Shown here in pieces: positions 51,496-59,821 of a stretch of 64,000 nt of DNA. The stretch lies in assembly GCF_032102965.1 (NCBI RefSeq), contig NZ_CP134880.1, positions 2,914,001 through 2,978,000 on the forward strand, given 5' to 3'. The notes below the pieces were generated by a model, which searched no databases, was not told the DNA's origin, and was given only the letters and a program-made list of their open reading frames with translations. Each line of letters starts with the position of its first letter. Within the stretch, counting starts at the first letter, position 1. The translations under genes and the position numbers were made by a program. This DNA comes from Demequina capsici (GTDB lineage Bacteria > Actinomycetota > Actinomycetes > Actinomycetales > Demequinaceae).

Positions 51496-52797
51496 ATGAG
51501 CATCTCGGACAACGGTGGCACTCGTCTCGACCCCTGGTACGGGTCGTACGCCGCACGCGCGCATGAGATGCGCGCGTCCGAGATCCGAGCGCTCTTCGCG
51601 GTCGCCAGCCGACCCGAGGTGGTCTCGCTCGCGGGCGGCATGCCATACATCGGCGGCCTCCCCCTGGAGGAGATCGGCGAGATGATGAAGCGCCTGGTCG
51701 TCGAGCAGGGCGAGGTCGCGTTGCAGTACGGCTCCGGCCAGGGCGACGAGGGCCTGCGGGAGCGGATCCTCGACGTGATGGCGCTCGAAGGGATCTCCGC
51801 GCACCCGGACGATGTGGTGGTCACCACCGGCTCGCAGCAGGCCCTCGACCTGGTCACCAACATCTTCATCGACCCCGGCGACGTGATCGTCGCGGAGGCG
51901 CCGTCCTACGTCGGCGCTCTCGGTGTGTTCCGCGCCAGGGAGGCCACGGTAGTCCACGCTCCCATGGACGCCGACGGACTCATCCCCAGTGAGCTCGACG
52001 CCACGCTCACCCGCCTGAAGGGCGAGGGGCGGCGCGTGAAGTTCCTGTACACCGTGCCCAACTTCCACAACCCCGCCGGCGTGACCCTGTCGCTCGAACG
52101 CCGCCCGCAGGTGCTCGAGATCTGCAGGCGACACGGCGTCCTGGTGCTGGAGGACAACCCCTACGGCCTTCTCGGATTCGATCGGGAGCCGATGCCTGCG
52201 CTTCGGTCGATGGACGACGAAGGGGTCATCTACCTGGGATCTTTCTCCAAGACGTTCGCTCCGGGGTTCCGTGTCGGGTGGGCGGTCGCGCCTCACGCCG
52301 TGCGTGAGAAGCTCGTGCTCGCCTCGGAGGCGGCCATCCTCTCTCCGTCGAATGCGAGCCAGCTCGCGATCCGCAGCTACCTGGACCATCACGACTGGCA
52401 GGGACAGATCAAGAGCTTCCGCGAGCAGTACCGGGAGCGCAGGGATGCGACGATCTCTGCGCTGCAGGAGCACATCCCGGAGGCGACGTGGAATGTCCCC
52501 GACGGTGGCTTCTACGTGTGGGTCAAGCTCCCCGAGGGCCTGGACGCCAAGTCGATGCTTCCGCGAGCCATCACCGCACGCGTCGCCTACGTGGCTGGAT
52601 CCGCGTTCTACATCGACGGGTCCGGCACCGACCACATGCGGCTGTCCTTCTGCTATCCGACGCCGGATCGCATCCGTGAGGGCGTGAGGCGCCTCGCCAC
52701 CGTGGTGGACGCCGAGCTCGAGACCGTACGCATCTTCGGCACCTCCGGCACGGGAGGAACCGACACCGTCGACTTCCCGGCCCCCGACCTGAACTGA
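51496..52797 (+). CDS. PLP-dependent aminotransferase, class I fold (MocR/LysN-like)
   Basis: A 433-residue aminotransferase. The PLP Lys lies in SFSKTFAPGFRVGW at about residue 250; EDNPYG and NPAGVT are substrate and cofactor contacts. It resembles 2-aminoadipate/branched-chain aminotransferase-type enzymes lacking the MocR DNA-binding domain. The gene precedes the ligase-like gene by 34 bp on the same strand, so the two may form an operon that supplies and joins amino acids. Substrate not determined. Confidence 0.88.
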   Translation: MSISDNGGTRLDPWYGSYAARAHEMRASEIRALFAVASRPEVVSLAGGMPYIGGLPLEEIGEMMKRLVVEQGEVALQYGSGQGDEGLRERILDVMALEGISAHPDDVVVTTGSQQALDLVTNIFIDPGDVIVAEAPSYVGALGVFRAREATVVHAPMDADGLIPSELDATLTRLKGEGRRVKFLYTVPNFHNPAGVTLSLERRPQVLEICRRHGVLVLEDNPYGLLGFDREPMPALRSMDDEGVIYLGSFSKTFAPGFRVGWAVAPHAVREKLVLASEAAILSPSNASQLAIRSYLDHHDWQGQIKSFREQYRERRDATISALQEHIPEATWNVPDGGFYVWVKLPEGLDAKSMLPRAITARVAYVAGSAFYIDGSGTDHMRLSFCYPTPDRIREGVRRLATVVDAELETVRIFGTSGTGGTDTVDFPAPDLN

Positions 52798-52831
52798 GCC
52801 ACGGCAAGGCTCACGAGAGAGGACCTACCTC

Positions 52832-53773
52832 ATGCACGCAATGATCCTGGCCGGCGGTCTCAGCCACGAGCGTGACGTCTCCATCCGTTCCGGTCGGCGC
52901 GTCATGGAGGAGCTCCGCGACGCGGGCGTGGAGGTCTCGATGCACGACGTCGACCACGACCTCATCCCCGCGCTCACCACGGGGTCCGTCGACGTCGTCT
53001 GGCCGCTGCTGCACGGCGCCTCCGGCGAGGACGGTTCGTTGCAGGCACTCCTCGAGGTGCTCGAGGTGCCCTACGTCGGAACCACCTCGCAGGCCGCCCG
53101 CGTGGCGTGGAACAAGTCGGTGGCCAAGGCCGTGCTCGCACGCAACGGCATCAAGACGCCCGCCGCGATCACCATGCCGCAGTCGCTGTTCCGCGAGGTG
53201 GGAGCCGAGCAGATGCTCGACTCGATCGCCGAGCGCCTGGGCCTCCCGCTCGTAGTGAAGCCGGTGCGTGGCGGCTCGGCGCTCGGACTCTCGATCGTGC
53301 GCACCCGGGACGATCTTGCGCGCGCCATGGTCCACTGCTTCGCCTACGGCGACATGGCTCTCATCGAGAAGTTCGTGGAGGGCACCGAGGTCGCGATGAG
53401 CGTGATCGGCAGCGGTGCGGAGGCCCGCGCGCTTCCCGGGGTGGAGGTGTGCGCAGAGCAGGGCACCTACGACTACGACGCCCGGTACAACCCTGGTCGC
53501 ATCGAGTACTTCGCTCCGGCGCGCCTCACCGAGGAGCAGGCCGAGGTGGTCGCGGAGACCGCGCTGCGCGTGCACCGCACCATGGACCTGCGAGACCTCT
53601 CCCGCGTGGACATCATCCTGGACAAGGAGGGTGAGGCTCAGGTGCTCGACATCAACATCACTCCTGGCATGACCGAGACCTCGCTCATGCCGCAGTCGAT
53701 CGCTGCCGCGGGCATGCCGCTGCGCGAGCTGTACTACGCGATCGTCGCCTCGGCTGCTGCGCGCGGCGCCTGA
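52832..53773 (+). CDS. D-alanine--D-alanine ligase family (ATP-grasp) protein
   Basis: A 313-residue ATP-grasp enzyme. It begins MHAMILAGGLSHERDVSIRSG, has PLLHGASGEDGSLQALLE and the ATP-grasp VVKPVRGGSALGLSIV near residues 141-156, then DLSRVDIILD and LDINITPGMTETSLMP. This short form differs from the ~360-residue housekeeping Ddl, so it may be a paralogue joining another amino acid pair. AGAGGACC precedes ATG. It converges with parB. Confidence 0.85.
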   Translation: MHAMILAGGLSHERDVSIRSGRRVMEELRDAGVEVSMHDVDHDLIPALTTGSVDVVWPLLHGASGEDGSLQALLEVLEVPYVGTTSQAARVAWNKSVAKAVLARNGIKTPAAITMPQSLFREVGAEQMLDSIAERLGLPLVVKPVRGGSALGLSIVRTRDDLARAMVHCFAYGDMALIEKFVEGTEVAMSVIGSGAEARALPGVEVCAEQGTYDYDARYNPGRIEYFAPARLTEEQAEVVAETALRVHRTMDLRDLSRVDIILDKEGEAQVLDINITPGMTETSLMPQSIAAAGMPLRELYYAIVASAAARGA

Positions 53774-53781
53774 GCTCACGG

Positions 53782-53801
53782 GCGGCCGGTGCTGCGGCCG
53801 C
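53782..53801. terminator. Possible hairpin between convergent genes
   Basis: GCGGCCG pairs with CGGCCGC across a six-base loop, 8 bp after the ligase-like gene stop. No T-run. Confidence 0.4.
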
Positions 53802-53881
53802 GACCCCGGCGCCAGTGTGCCTCGTCCTTCGGTGGCATCGCCACGTGCGGGACAGCGCGGACGGGTGACGACGCGCCAGCG

Positions 53882-54910
53882 TCAGCCCTCTGTGGACGGT
53901 GCGCTGCCCAGGATCCCCGGGTCGTCGGGAGCGAGGATCGAGATGATGCGGTTGAGATCGTCGACCGTCGCGAAGTCGATCGTCACCTTGCCGCGAGAAC
54001 GCCCGAGCTGAACCTTGACCCTGGTGTCGAACCTGTCCCCAAGCCTCGATGCGAGGCTGTCGAGCGCCTCCGTACGCCCACCGGCCCTCACCGCGCCCTG
54101 CCGCGCGGGCGTCGGAACCTCCACGCCCAGAGTGACGGCCTCCTCCGTCGCGCGCACCGACAGACCTTCGGCGACGATCCTCTGAGCGAGGTGCTCCATC
54201 GCGGCCGGGTCGGGGAGACCAAGCAGCGCACGCGCATGTCCAGCGCTCAGCACGCCGGCAGCCACGCGCCTCTGCACGAGCGGGGGAAGCCTGAGCAGAC
54301 GCAGGGTGTTCGAGATCTGGGGACGGGATCGGCTGATGCGCGAGGCGAGCTGCTCGTGCGTGATCCCGAAGTCGTCGAGGAGCTGCTGGTATGCGGCAGC
54401 CTCCTCGAGCGGGTTGAGCTGGCTGCGATGAAGGTTCTCGACCAGCGCGTCACGCAACATGTCCACGTCATCCGTGGACCGCACGATCGCCGGCACGGCC
54501 TCGAGGCCTGCCTCCTTCGACGCCCTGAGCCGCCGCTCGCCCATGATGAGCTCGTAGCCGTCACCCACAGGGTTGGGACGCACGACGATCGGCTGCAGCA
54601 CGCCGATCTGCTTCACGGACGCGACCAGCTCGGCCATCGCGTCCTCGTCGAAGACTGCGCGCGGCTGTCGCGGATTGGGAACCACCGAGTGCGGGTCGAT
54701 GTGAGCGAAACGTGCTCCCGGTACCGGAACGAGACCCTCGTCATCGTCGGAAGCCGAAGCTCCTCGTGTCTGCGCCGTCGTGACCTGAGGGATGGTGCCG
54801 GTACCGGCGAAGAAGACGTCCGAGGGGCGTTCCCCTTGCGGCGTGGAGGACTCCTCGGTCGGGATGAGCGCTCCGAGGCCTCGACCCAGACCCCGCTTGG
54901 GCTTGCTCAC
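53882..54910 (-). CDS. parB: Chromosome partitioning protein ParB
   Basis: A 342-residue DNA-binding CTPase that loads at parS and spreads along the origin region. It starts MSKPKRGLGRGLGALIP; the CTP-binding domain contains NPRQPRAVFDEDAMAELV and the GERRLRASKEAG motif, followed by the helix-turn-helix for parS (ITHEQLASRISRSRPQISNTL) and a C-terminal dimerisation domain. The ATG overlaps the parA stop by 4 bp. Three parS sites lie within 2.3 kb upstream. Confidence 0.96.
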   Translation of the reverse strand: MSKPKRGLGRGLGALIPTEESSTPQGERPSDVFFAGTGTIPQVTTAQTRGASASDDDEGLVPVPGARFAHIDPHSVVPNPRQPRAVFDEDAMAELVASVKQIGVLQPIVVRPNPVGDGYELIMGERRLRASKEAGLEAVPAIVRSTDDVDMLRDALVENLHRSQLNPLEEAAAYQQLLDDFGITHEQLASRISRSRPQISNTLRLLRLPPLVQRRVAAGVLSAGHARALLGLPDPAAMEHLAQRIVAEGLSVRATEEAVTLGVEVPTPARQGAVRAGGRTEALDSLASRLGDRFDTRVKVQLGRSRGKVTIDFATVDDLNRIISILAPDDPGILGSAPSTEG

Positions 54911-56010
54911 TGCTGTCCTCCGGTCTCGGCAGAAGCCGCGCCTACCGCCCCGCGGGCGGCGATCTCACGCGCGATGGCCAGGTAGGCCACCGCTCCCGAC
55001 GAGGTCGGGTCGTACGTCATCACGGTCTGTCCGAAGCTCGGAGCCTCGGACACACGCACCGAACGTGGCACGGTCTGCTCCAAGGTCTCCTTCGGGAAGT
55101 GCCCTCGCACCTCGGAGGCGACCTCGCGAGCCAGATTGGTCCGTGCGTCGAACATGGTCAGCACGATGGTGGACACATGGATCGACGGGTTGAGGTGCTT
55201 CTTCACCATCTCGACCGTCTTGATGAGCTGGGTCAGACCCTCGAGTGCGTAGTACTCGCACTGGATAGGGATCAGCACCTCTGTCGCGACGACCATCGCG
55301 TTCAGCGTGAGCAGGCCAAGGCTGGGTGGGCAGTCGACGATCACGTAGTCGAGCTGCTTCCCCGCCCCACTGAGAAGCTCCTTGAGCGCGTCGTGAAGGC
55401 GGAACTCTCGGCGGACCATCGACACGAGCTCGATGTCTGCGCCCGCGAGGTCGATCGTCGCGGGCACGCACCACAGCGTCGGGATGTCCGGGCAGCGCTG
55501 CGCGACACGAGCCAGCGGAGTCTCCTCGAGCAGCACCTCGTAGATCGACGGGGTGCCCGACCTGTGATCCACTCCCAGGGCGGTGGACGCGTTTCCTTGC
55601 GGATCAGCGTCGATCACCAGCACGTTCGCGCCACGGCTCGCCAGAGCAGCGGCGAGGTTGACTGACGTCGTGGTCTTGCCGACTCCGCCCTTCTGGTTCG
55701 AGACCGTGATGATGCGGGTGCGAGGGGGTCGCGGGAAATCCGCATCCTCCAGCTCCCGACGCAGCAGCTCGGTCTCCCATAGCTCCTTGCCGACCGGGCT
55801 GTCCTCCCCTGGCGCGAAATCGTCGGGCGTCGTTTCACGTGAAACATCGCTCGCCTCCCGTGCGTGGTCCGCCATCGTCGCGAAGTCGAGGTCCGCAGCG
55901 CGCTGTGCGGGGAGTCGCGGCAGGCTCGGCCGTGCGACGTCACCTCGCCATGCGTCGGCGGCTCCGAGCGTGGAGCCGCCGGCCATGGATGTCTCACGAC
56001 CGTCTGTCAC
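54907..56010 (-). CDS. parA: Chromosome partitioning ATPase ParA
   Basis: A 367-residue Walker-type ATPase that moves ParB-parS complexes. An N-terminal extension of about 100 residues precedes the deviant Walker A SNQKGGVGKTTTSVNLA at about residues 103-119; Walker B is VIVDCPPSLGLLT. The extension encodes VSRET at a parS site, so its codons are constrained by DNA binding. The GTG at 56010 has AAGGAGG upstream. It is followed by parB with an ATGA overlap. Confidence 0.96.
   Translation of the reverse strand: MTDGRETSMAGGSTLGAADAWRGDVARPSLPRLPAQRAADLDFATMADHAREASDVSRETTPDDFAPGEDSPVGKELWETELLRRELEDADFPRPPRTRIITVSNQKGGVGKTTTSVNLAAALASRGANVLVIDADPQGNASTALGVDHRSGTPSIYEVLLEETPLARVAQRCPDIPTLWCVPATIDLAGADIELVSMVRREFRLHDALKELLSGAGKQLDYVIVDCPPSLGLLTLNAMVVATEVLIPIQCEYYALEGLTQLIKTVEMVKKHLNPSIHVSTIVLTMFDARTNLAREVASEVRGHFPKETLEQTVPRSVRVSEAPSFGQTVMTYDPTSSGAVAYLAIAREIAARGAVGAASAETGGQQ
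55831..55846. promoter_or_regulatory. parS site 1, inside parA
   Basis: CGTTTCACGTGAAACA differs from the consensus parS TGTTTCACGTGAAACA only at the first base. On the minus strand it encodes VSRET within the N-terminal extension of ParA. Confidence 0.9.
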
Positions 56011-56114
56011 GGGTCCTCCTTGGTTCTGCCTACATCGTGATGGCGCACCACTGCTCGTTGAAGCTTGCGTGGGTGACGCCGTTGATCGCGCGAAGCGAGC
56101 TTGGTCTTGCGGGC

Positions 56115-56130
56115 TGTTTCACGTGAAACA
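56115..56130. promoter_or_regulatory. parS site 2, upstream of parA
   Basis: TGTTTCACGTGAAACA, a perfect match to the parS consensus, 105 bp upstream of the parA start. Confidence 0.95.
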
Positions 56131-56206
56131 CTCAGCGAAGCAACCCCCGGATCAGCCAGACTACCTGCGCGCAGCCGCGGTTTCATCCGCACGTTCAGGA
56201 GAGATC

Positions 56207-56273
56207 TGTGGACAACCGGCTGGGGAGAACGCCTCTCACGCACGAATCGGCTGTGGACAGACGGTGTGGAGAA
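56207..56273 (+). promoter_or_regulatory. DnaA box cluster in the rsmG-parA gap
   Basis: TGTGGACAA at 56207 is the exact complement of the actinobacterial DnaA box TTGTCCACA. TGTGGACAG at 56252, TGTGGAGAA at 56265 and TGGGGAGAA at 56221 each differ at one or two positions. All four have the same orientation. Confidence 0.6.
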
Positions 56274-56492
56274 CTCGCGCGGGTTGATCGGCCGGGTGGA
56301 CGCGTCACCCGCCTGGGGTGCGCCGTGGCAATGCTCCGGCGACCTCCGCCTTGCCGAGCGACGCAATGAAGCGGTGTCTCACGTGCCCCTCCTGGTCCCA
56401 CCCCGAGGCGACCAGGTGCCGTCGGACATCGGAGGCTGGCAACGAGCCGACCCGACGGATCGACGCGCAGGAGATTCGCCCGACCGTTCCGT

Positions 56493-57176
56493 CTAGTGCT
56501 TCGCCTGCCGCGAGAGCCTCACCACGCGGGTGGGCTCCAACCCCTCAAGGGTGCCCGCCTCAAGGACCTCGCCCGTCATACGGTGCTTCCGCAGCGCGTA
56601 CTTCGCGCGCTCCAGCTCGTCCGCGGCAGACCTTCCCTTCAGGAGCACCATGTGCCCCTCGGGAGCAAGCAACGGCGCGCACCACTTGATCAGCTTGTCG
56701 ACGCTCGCGACAGCACGAGCCGTGATGATGTCCCCCTCAACGCTCTCGCGGACCTCCTCAGCCCTGCCTCTCACCACGATCACGTTCTCGATGCCCACGT
56801 TGCGCGAGGCCTCGAGCAGCCACTGGACACGACGTTCCATCGGCTCCACCAGGATCACGCGACGGTCCGGCTCCATCGCGGCGATGACCATGCCGGGCAG
56901 CCCCGCCCCGGAGCCCACGTCGACAAGGGTTCCCGCACCGAGGAACGGAGCGATCGCAGCCGAGTTCAGGATGTGGCGCTCCCAGATGCGTTCAAGCTCG
57001 CGCGGACCGATCAGGCCCCGAAGCACTCCTTGGTCGGCCAGGAGCTCCGCGAAGCCGCGAACGCGACCATAGGTAGGGCCGAAGAACTCTGCGACCTCGA
57101 GCGACCCCTCGAGCGGATCGTTCTCGAGCGTGCGCGGGATCGCCTCGTCGTTCTCCTCGTGGCTGCTGTCGGTCAT
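56493..57176 (-). CDS. rsmG: 16S rRNA (guanine-N7) methyltransferase RsmG
   Basis: A 227-residue SAM-dependent enzyme (also called GidB) that methylates G527 of 16S rRNA. The SAM loop is TLVDVGSGAGLPGMVIAA at about residues 82-99; ERIWERHILNSAAI and ARAVASVDKLIKW are family motifs. ATG 57176 has AAGGGAG upstream, and a parS site lies immediately before that. A hairpin separates it from jag. Confidence 0.95.
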   Translation of the reverse strand: MTDSSHEENDEAIPRTLENDPLEGSLEVAEFFGPTYGRVRGFAELLADQGVLRGLIGPRELERIWERHILNSAAIAPFLGAGTLVDVGSGAGLPGMVIAAMEPDRRVILVEPMERRVQWLLEASRNVGIENVIVVRGRAEEVRESVEGDIITARAVASVDKLIKWCAPLLAPEGHMVLLKGRSAADELERAKYALRKHRMTGEVLEAGTLEGLEPTRVVRLSRQAKH

Positions 57177-57186
57177 CGATCTCCCT

Positions 57187-57202
57187 TGTTTCACGTGAAA
57201 CA
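57187..57202. promoter_or_regulatory. parS site 3, before rsmG
   Basis: TGTTTCACGTGAAACA, perfect, ending 10 bp before the rsmG start codon, overlapping its untranslated leader. Confidence 0.95.
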
Positions 57203-57205
57203 GTA

Positions 57206-57242
57206 GCGCGCCGCCACACCCGTGATGGGCGAGGCGGCGCGC
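57206..57242 (-). terminator. Hairpin downstream of jag
   Basis: GCGCGCCGCC pairs exactly with GGCGGCGCGC across 17 bases, 14 bp after the jag stop and just before parS site 3. Confidence 0.55.
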
Positions 57243-57256
57243 TGGTCAGCGTACGG

Positions 57257-57745
57257 TCAGGAGGCGGGAAGAACCACGACGTAGCGGTTCGGGTCCTCGC
57301 CCTCGGACTCTGAGCCAAGGCCCGCGGCCAGGACGACATCGTGCACCACCTTGCGCTCGAAGGCGTTCATCGGCGGCATCGCGAGGCGGGTGCCAGTCTC
57401 GCGAACCTTTGCCACCGCTTCGCGCGCCTGCTCGGCGAGGCGCTCACGGCGTCCCGCGCGGAAGTCGGCCACGTCGAGCATCAGGCGGCTGATCTCGCCG
57501 GTCTCCGCCTGGACGGCAAGGCGAGCCAGATCCTGAAGCGCGTCGAGCACCTCTCCGTCCGGCCCGACCAGACGCTTCAGGTCCTGGCTGGGTCCGTCGG
57601 CGACCACAGCGACCTTGGCGCGGCCGGCCTCGACCGAGATGTCGATGTCGCCATCCATGTCAAGGATGTCAAGCAGCTCCTCAAGGAAGTCCGCCGCCGC
57701 GTCGCCCTCGGACTCGAGGCGAGCGGTGTCCTTCTCGTCAGTCAT
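57257..57745 (-). CDS. jag: R3H/KH domain RNA-binding protein Jag (KhpB)
   Basis: A 162-residue protein. A type II KH domain (about 38-90, containing LVGPDGEVLDALQDLARLA) is followed by an R3H domain (MPPMNAFERKVVHDVV ... ESEGEDPNRYVVV). The N-terminal Jag domain of Bacillus-type proteins is absent and replaced by an acidic segment, as usual in actinobacteria. It is 50 bp after yidC in the rpmH-rnpA-yidD-yidC-jag cluster and may regulate cell-wall or membrane-protein mRNAs. Confidence 0.92.
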   Translation of the reverse strand: MTDEKDTARLESEGDAAADFLEELLDILDMDGDIDISVEAGRAKVAVVADGPSQDLKRLVGPDGEVLDALQDLARLAVQAETGEISRLMLDVADFRAGRRERLAEQAREAVAKVRETGTRLAMPPMNAFERKVVHDVVLAAGLGSESEGEDPNRYVVVLPAS

Positions 57746-57795
57746 GTTTCCTGCCGTTTCTCGTGAGGCCGCATGATGCGGCCGCCGTGTGGTCG

Positions 57796-58755
57796 CTAGC
57801 GCTTCTTGCGGTTCTTGCGCTTGGGCTGCTGGCGCTGGCCGCTCGTGGTCGACTCGTCCTCGACGACGGTGACGTCGGTACCCTCGCCGTCCACCGTGGC
57901 GGCGGTGATGCCCTTGCGCTTGGCCTTCTCGGCGCGGCGCTCCTTCAGGCGACGTTCAGCCTCGGAACCGGGCGTCGGGTTGTTGCGGATCACGTAGAAC
58001 TGCTGCCCCATGGTCCACAGGTTCGTGGTGGTCCAGTAGATGAGCACGCCGACGGGGAAGTTGGGCCCGGACAGCACGAAGATGAAGGGAAGGATGTACA
58101 TCAGGATCTTCTGCTGCTGAGCCATCGGGCCTTCGAGCGCAGAGGCCGGCATGTTCTTCTGCGTCAGCTGGTGCTGCGTGAGGAACGTCGTCGCAACCAT
58201 GGCGACGATGAGCACCGCGGAGAGGATCTTGGCCGACGTGCTGCTGCCCGTGCTGAGGAACGTCTCGGAGAGCTGGGCCCCGAAGAGCGTCGCATTGTGC
58301 GCGGAGTCGATGAGCTCCTGAGAGAGCAGACCGATCGTGCCGCGGTCGCCCTCGAGCCAGTAGTTGAGCACACGGAAGAGCGCGAAGAAGATCGGCGTCT
58401 GGATCAGCAGGGGAAGGCACGACGAGAACGGGTTCGTCTTGTGCTTGGCGTAGAGCTCCATCGTCTCGCGGCTCATCGCCTCGCGAGATGCCTGGTCCTT
58501 CTTGCCCTTGTACTTGTCCTGGACCGCGCGCAGCTCGGGAGCGATGACCTGCATGGCCCTGGACGCCTTGATCTGCTTCACGAACAGCGGGATCAGGGCG
58601 ATGCGGATCGTCACCACCAGACCGACGATGGCGAGCGCCCACGTGATGCCCGCGTCAGGGTTCATGCCCAGGAACGAGAGTCCCTGGTGCCAGATCACCA
58701 TGACGTTGGCGACGAGCCACTCAAGTGGGTAGAGGATCGTGGAGAGGAAGTCCAT
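57796..58755 (-). CDS. yidC: Membrane protein insertase YidC
   Basis: A 319-residue integral membrane protein that inserts and folds membrane proteins. It has about five hydrophobic helices and the family segment VVTIRIALIPLFVKQIKASRAM with the functional Arg; a later helix reads PNFPVGVLIYWTTTNLWTMGQ. The C-terminal ~70 residues are a very basic tail (ending KRKNRKKR) that likely contacts ribosomes. It lies 10 bp after yidD. Confidence 0.95.
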   Translation of the reverse strand: MDFLSTILYPLEWLVANVMVIWHQGLSFLGMNPDAGITWALAIVGLVVTIRIALIPLFVKQIKASRAMQVIAPELRAVQDKYKGKKDQASREAMSRETMELYAKHKTNPFSSCLPLLIQTPIFFALFRVLNYWLEGDRGTIGLLSQELIDSAHNATLFGAQLSETFLSTGSSTSAKILSAVLIVAMVATTFLTQHQLTQKNMPASALEGPMAQQQKILMYILPFIFVLSGPNFPVGVLIYWTTTNLWTMGQQFYVIRNNPTPGSEAERRLKERRAEKAKRKGITAATVDGEGTDVTVVEDESTTSGQRQQPKRKNRKKR

Positions 58756-58765
58756 GAAGAGATGC

Positions 58766-59104
58766 CTATTCGTGTCGGTCGACTGGCGTAGAGGTTACAG
58801 GCTCGCCGTGCGTGCATGCGGTGGACTCGTGCTTGCGGAACAGCGGCATTCCCACTTCCGGAACGTCGTCCACTCCCCCGTTGCTCCAGGGATTGCAGCG
58901 AAGCACGCGCCAGACTGCGAGAGCGGTGCCCTTGATCGCACCATGACGGCGCAATGCCTCGAGCCCATAGTGCGAGCACGACGGGTAGTACTTGCAGCGG
59001 GGAGCGATCCATGGTGAGACCGTGAGCTGGTAGGCGCGCACGATCCCGATCAGCAGCAACCGCGGTGCTGCGACGATCCCGGACCTGACCACCGAGGCGG
59101 TCAC
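58766..59104 (-). CDS. yidD: Membrane protein insertion efficiency factor YidD
   Basis: A 112-residue protein with the YidD signature [27 protein letters not shown] (residues ~25-51), three conserved cysteines, and [17 protein letters not shown]. It assists YidC. The ATG overlaps the rnpA stop (ATGA) and yidC follows at 10 bp. Confidence 0.95.
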   Translation of the reverse strand: MTASVVRSGIVAAPRLLLIGIVRAYQLTVSPWIAPRCKYYPSCSHYGLEALRRHGAIKGTALAVWRVLRCNPWSNGGVDDVPEVGMPLFRKHESTACTHGEPVTSTPVDRHE

Positions 59105-59445
59105 AGTGAGGCCTTCCGCAGCGCGGACGATGCGGCGTCCCGCAGATCGCGCCGCAGGGTCTCGTACGAGGAGCCGGCGGCCGGGGGGAGTGCGCGCACC
59201 ACCAGATGCGTTCCTGCCGGCAGCGTGGGGAGAAGCTCGGCGGCGATCGCGCGGAGTCGTCTCTTCACCCGGTTGCGCACCACCGCGACTCCAACCGCTC
59301 TAGAAACGGCGAAACCGGCAATGCTGGACGCATCGCCGGTTCGCTCCACATAGACCACCATGGTCTTGCGACCGCTCCTCGACCCGCGGCGCATCGCGGA
59401 CCGGAAGTCCGCGGCCGCCCTGAGTCGGGAGTCGGCCTTCAGCAC
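59101..59445 (-). CDS. rnpA: Ribonuclease P protein component
   Basis: A 114-residue basic protein that supports the RNase P RNA in tRNA 5' processing. The family core [18 protein letters not shown] is at about residues 51-68. GTG 59445 begins immediately after the rpmH stop, with no space between, so initiation probably depends on termination of rpmH translation. The yidD ATG overlaps its stop. Confidence 0.95.
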   Translation of the reverse strand: MLKADSRLRAAADFRSAMRRGSRSGRKTMVVYVERTGDASSIAGFAVSRAVGVAVVRNRVKRRLRAIAAELLPTLPAGTHLVVRALPPAAGSSYETLRRDLRDAASSALRKASL

Positions 59446-59583
59446 TTAGGCCGACAGGGCGCCGCGGCCCTTGCGGCGACGCGACGCGAGGATCGCGCGC
59501 CCGGCACGGGTGCGCATACGCAGGCGGAAGCCGTGCGTCTTGGCGCGCTTACGGTTGTTCGGCTGGAAAGTCCGCTTGCTCAC
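59446..59583 (-). CDS. rpmH: 50S ribosomal protein L34
   Basis: A 45-residue, highly basic protein: [20 protein letters not shown], then [12 protein letters not shown] and a final ALSA, the classical L34 sequence. It is encoded by a GTG start at 59583 with GGAG upstream. It heads the rnpA-yidD-yidC-jag gene string and is divergent from dnaA. Confidence 0.96.
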   Translation of the reverse strand: MSKRTFQPNNRKRAKTHGFRLRMRTRAGRAILASRRRKGRGALSA

Positions 59584-59821
59584 GGGAATGCTCCAAAAAG
59601 ATCATGGGGGATGAGGTCACATCAGCGCACCAACGTTACGCGCTCGCGCGTGACCGGTCAAATTCCACCGCCCTCGGAGCGGTACCGACCCGAAACGTAT
59701 AGAGTCCATCATCGCAGGGCGGGGGGCCGGGAGCGACACGCTGCTTCCCAAGTAACGAGTCCATGACGTAGTCTCAACGGCCTGTGTAGAACTCTGTGGA
59801 TGACGAGCGGTAGGGGATCAG
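59584..59821. promoter_or_regulatory. rpmH-dnaA divergent promoter region with two DnaA-box-like 9-mers
   Basis: This 238-bp space drives rpmH and dnaA in opposite directions. TGTGTAGAA at 59783-59791 and TGTGGATGA at 59795-59803 match the DnaA box at 7 and 8 of 9 positions, 19-39 bp before the dnaA start, which fits dnaA autoregulation. No gene is present. Confidence 0.5.

Larger units (their letters stand above)
56011..56492. other. 482-bp intergenic region with parS and DnaA-like boxes
   Basis: The space between rsmG and parA holds no convincing gene. It contains a perfect parS site, a cluster of DnaA boxes (56207-56273) and the parA promoter. A 131-codon open frame on the plus strand has the composition of a shadow. 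Confidence 0.7.

Noticed and set aside
56101..56496. 131-codon open frame in the rsmG-parA gap
   Set aside because: Starts inside a parS site, has no ribosome binding site or known domain, and covers DnaA boxes and a promoter region.
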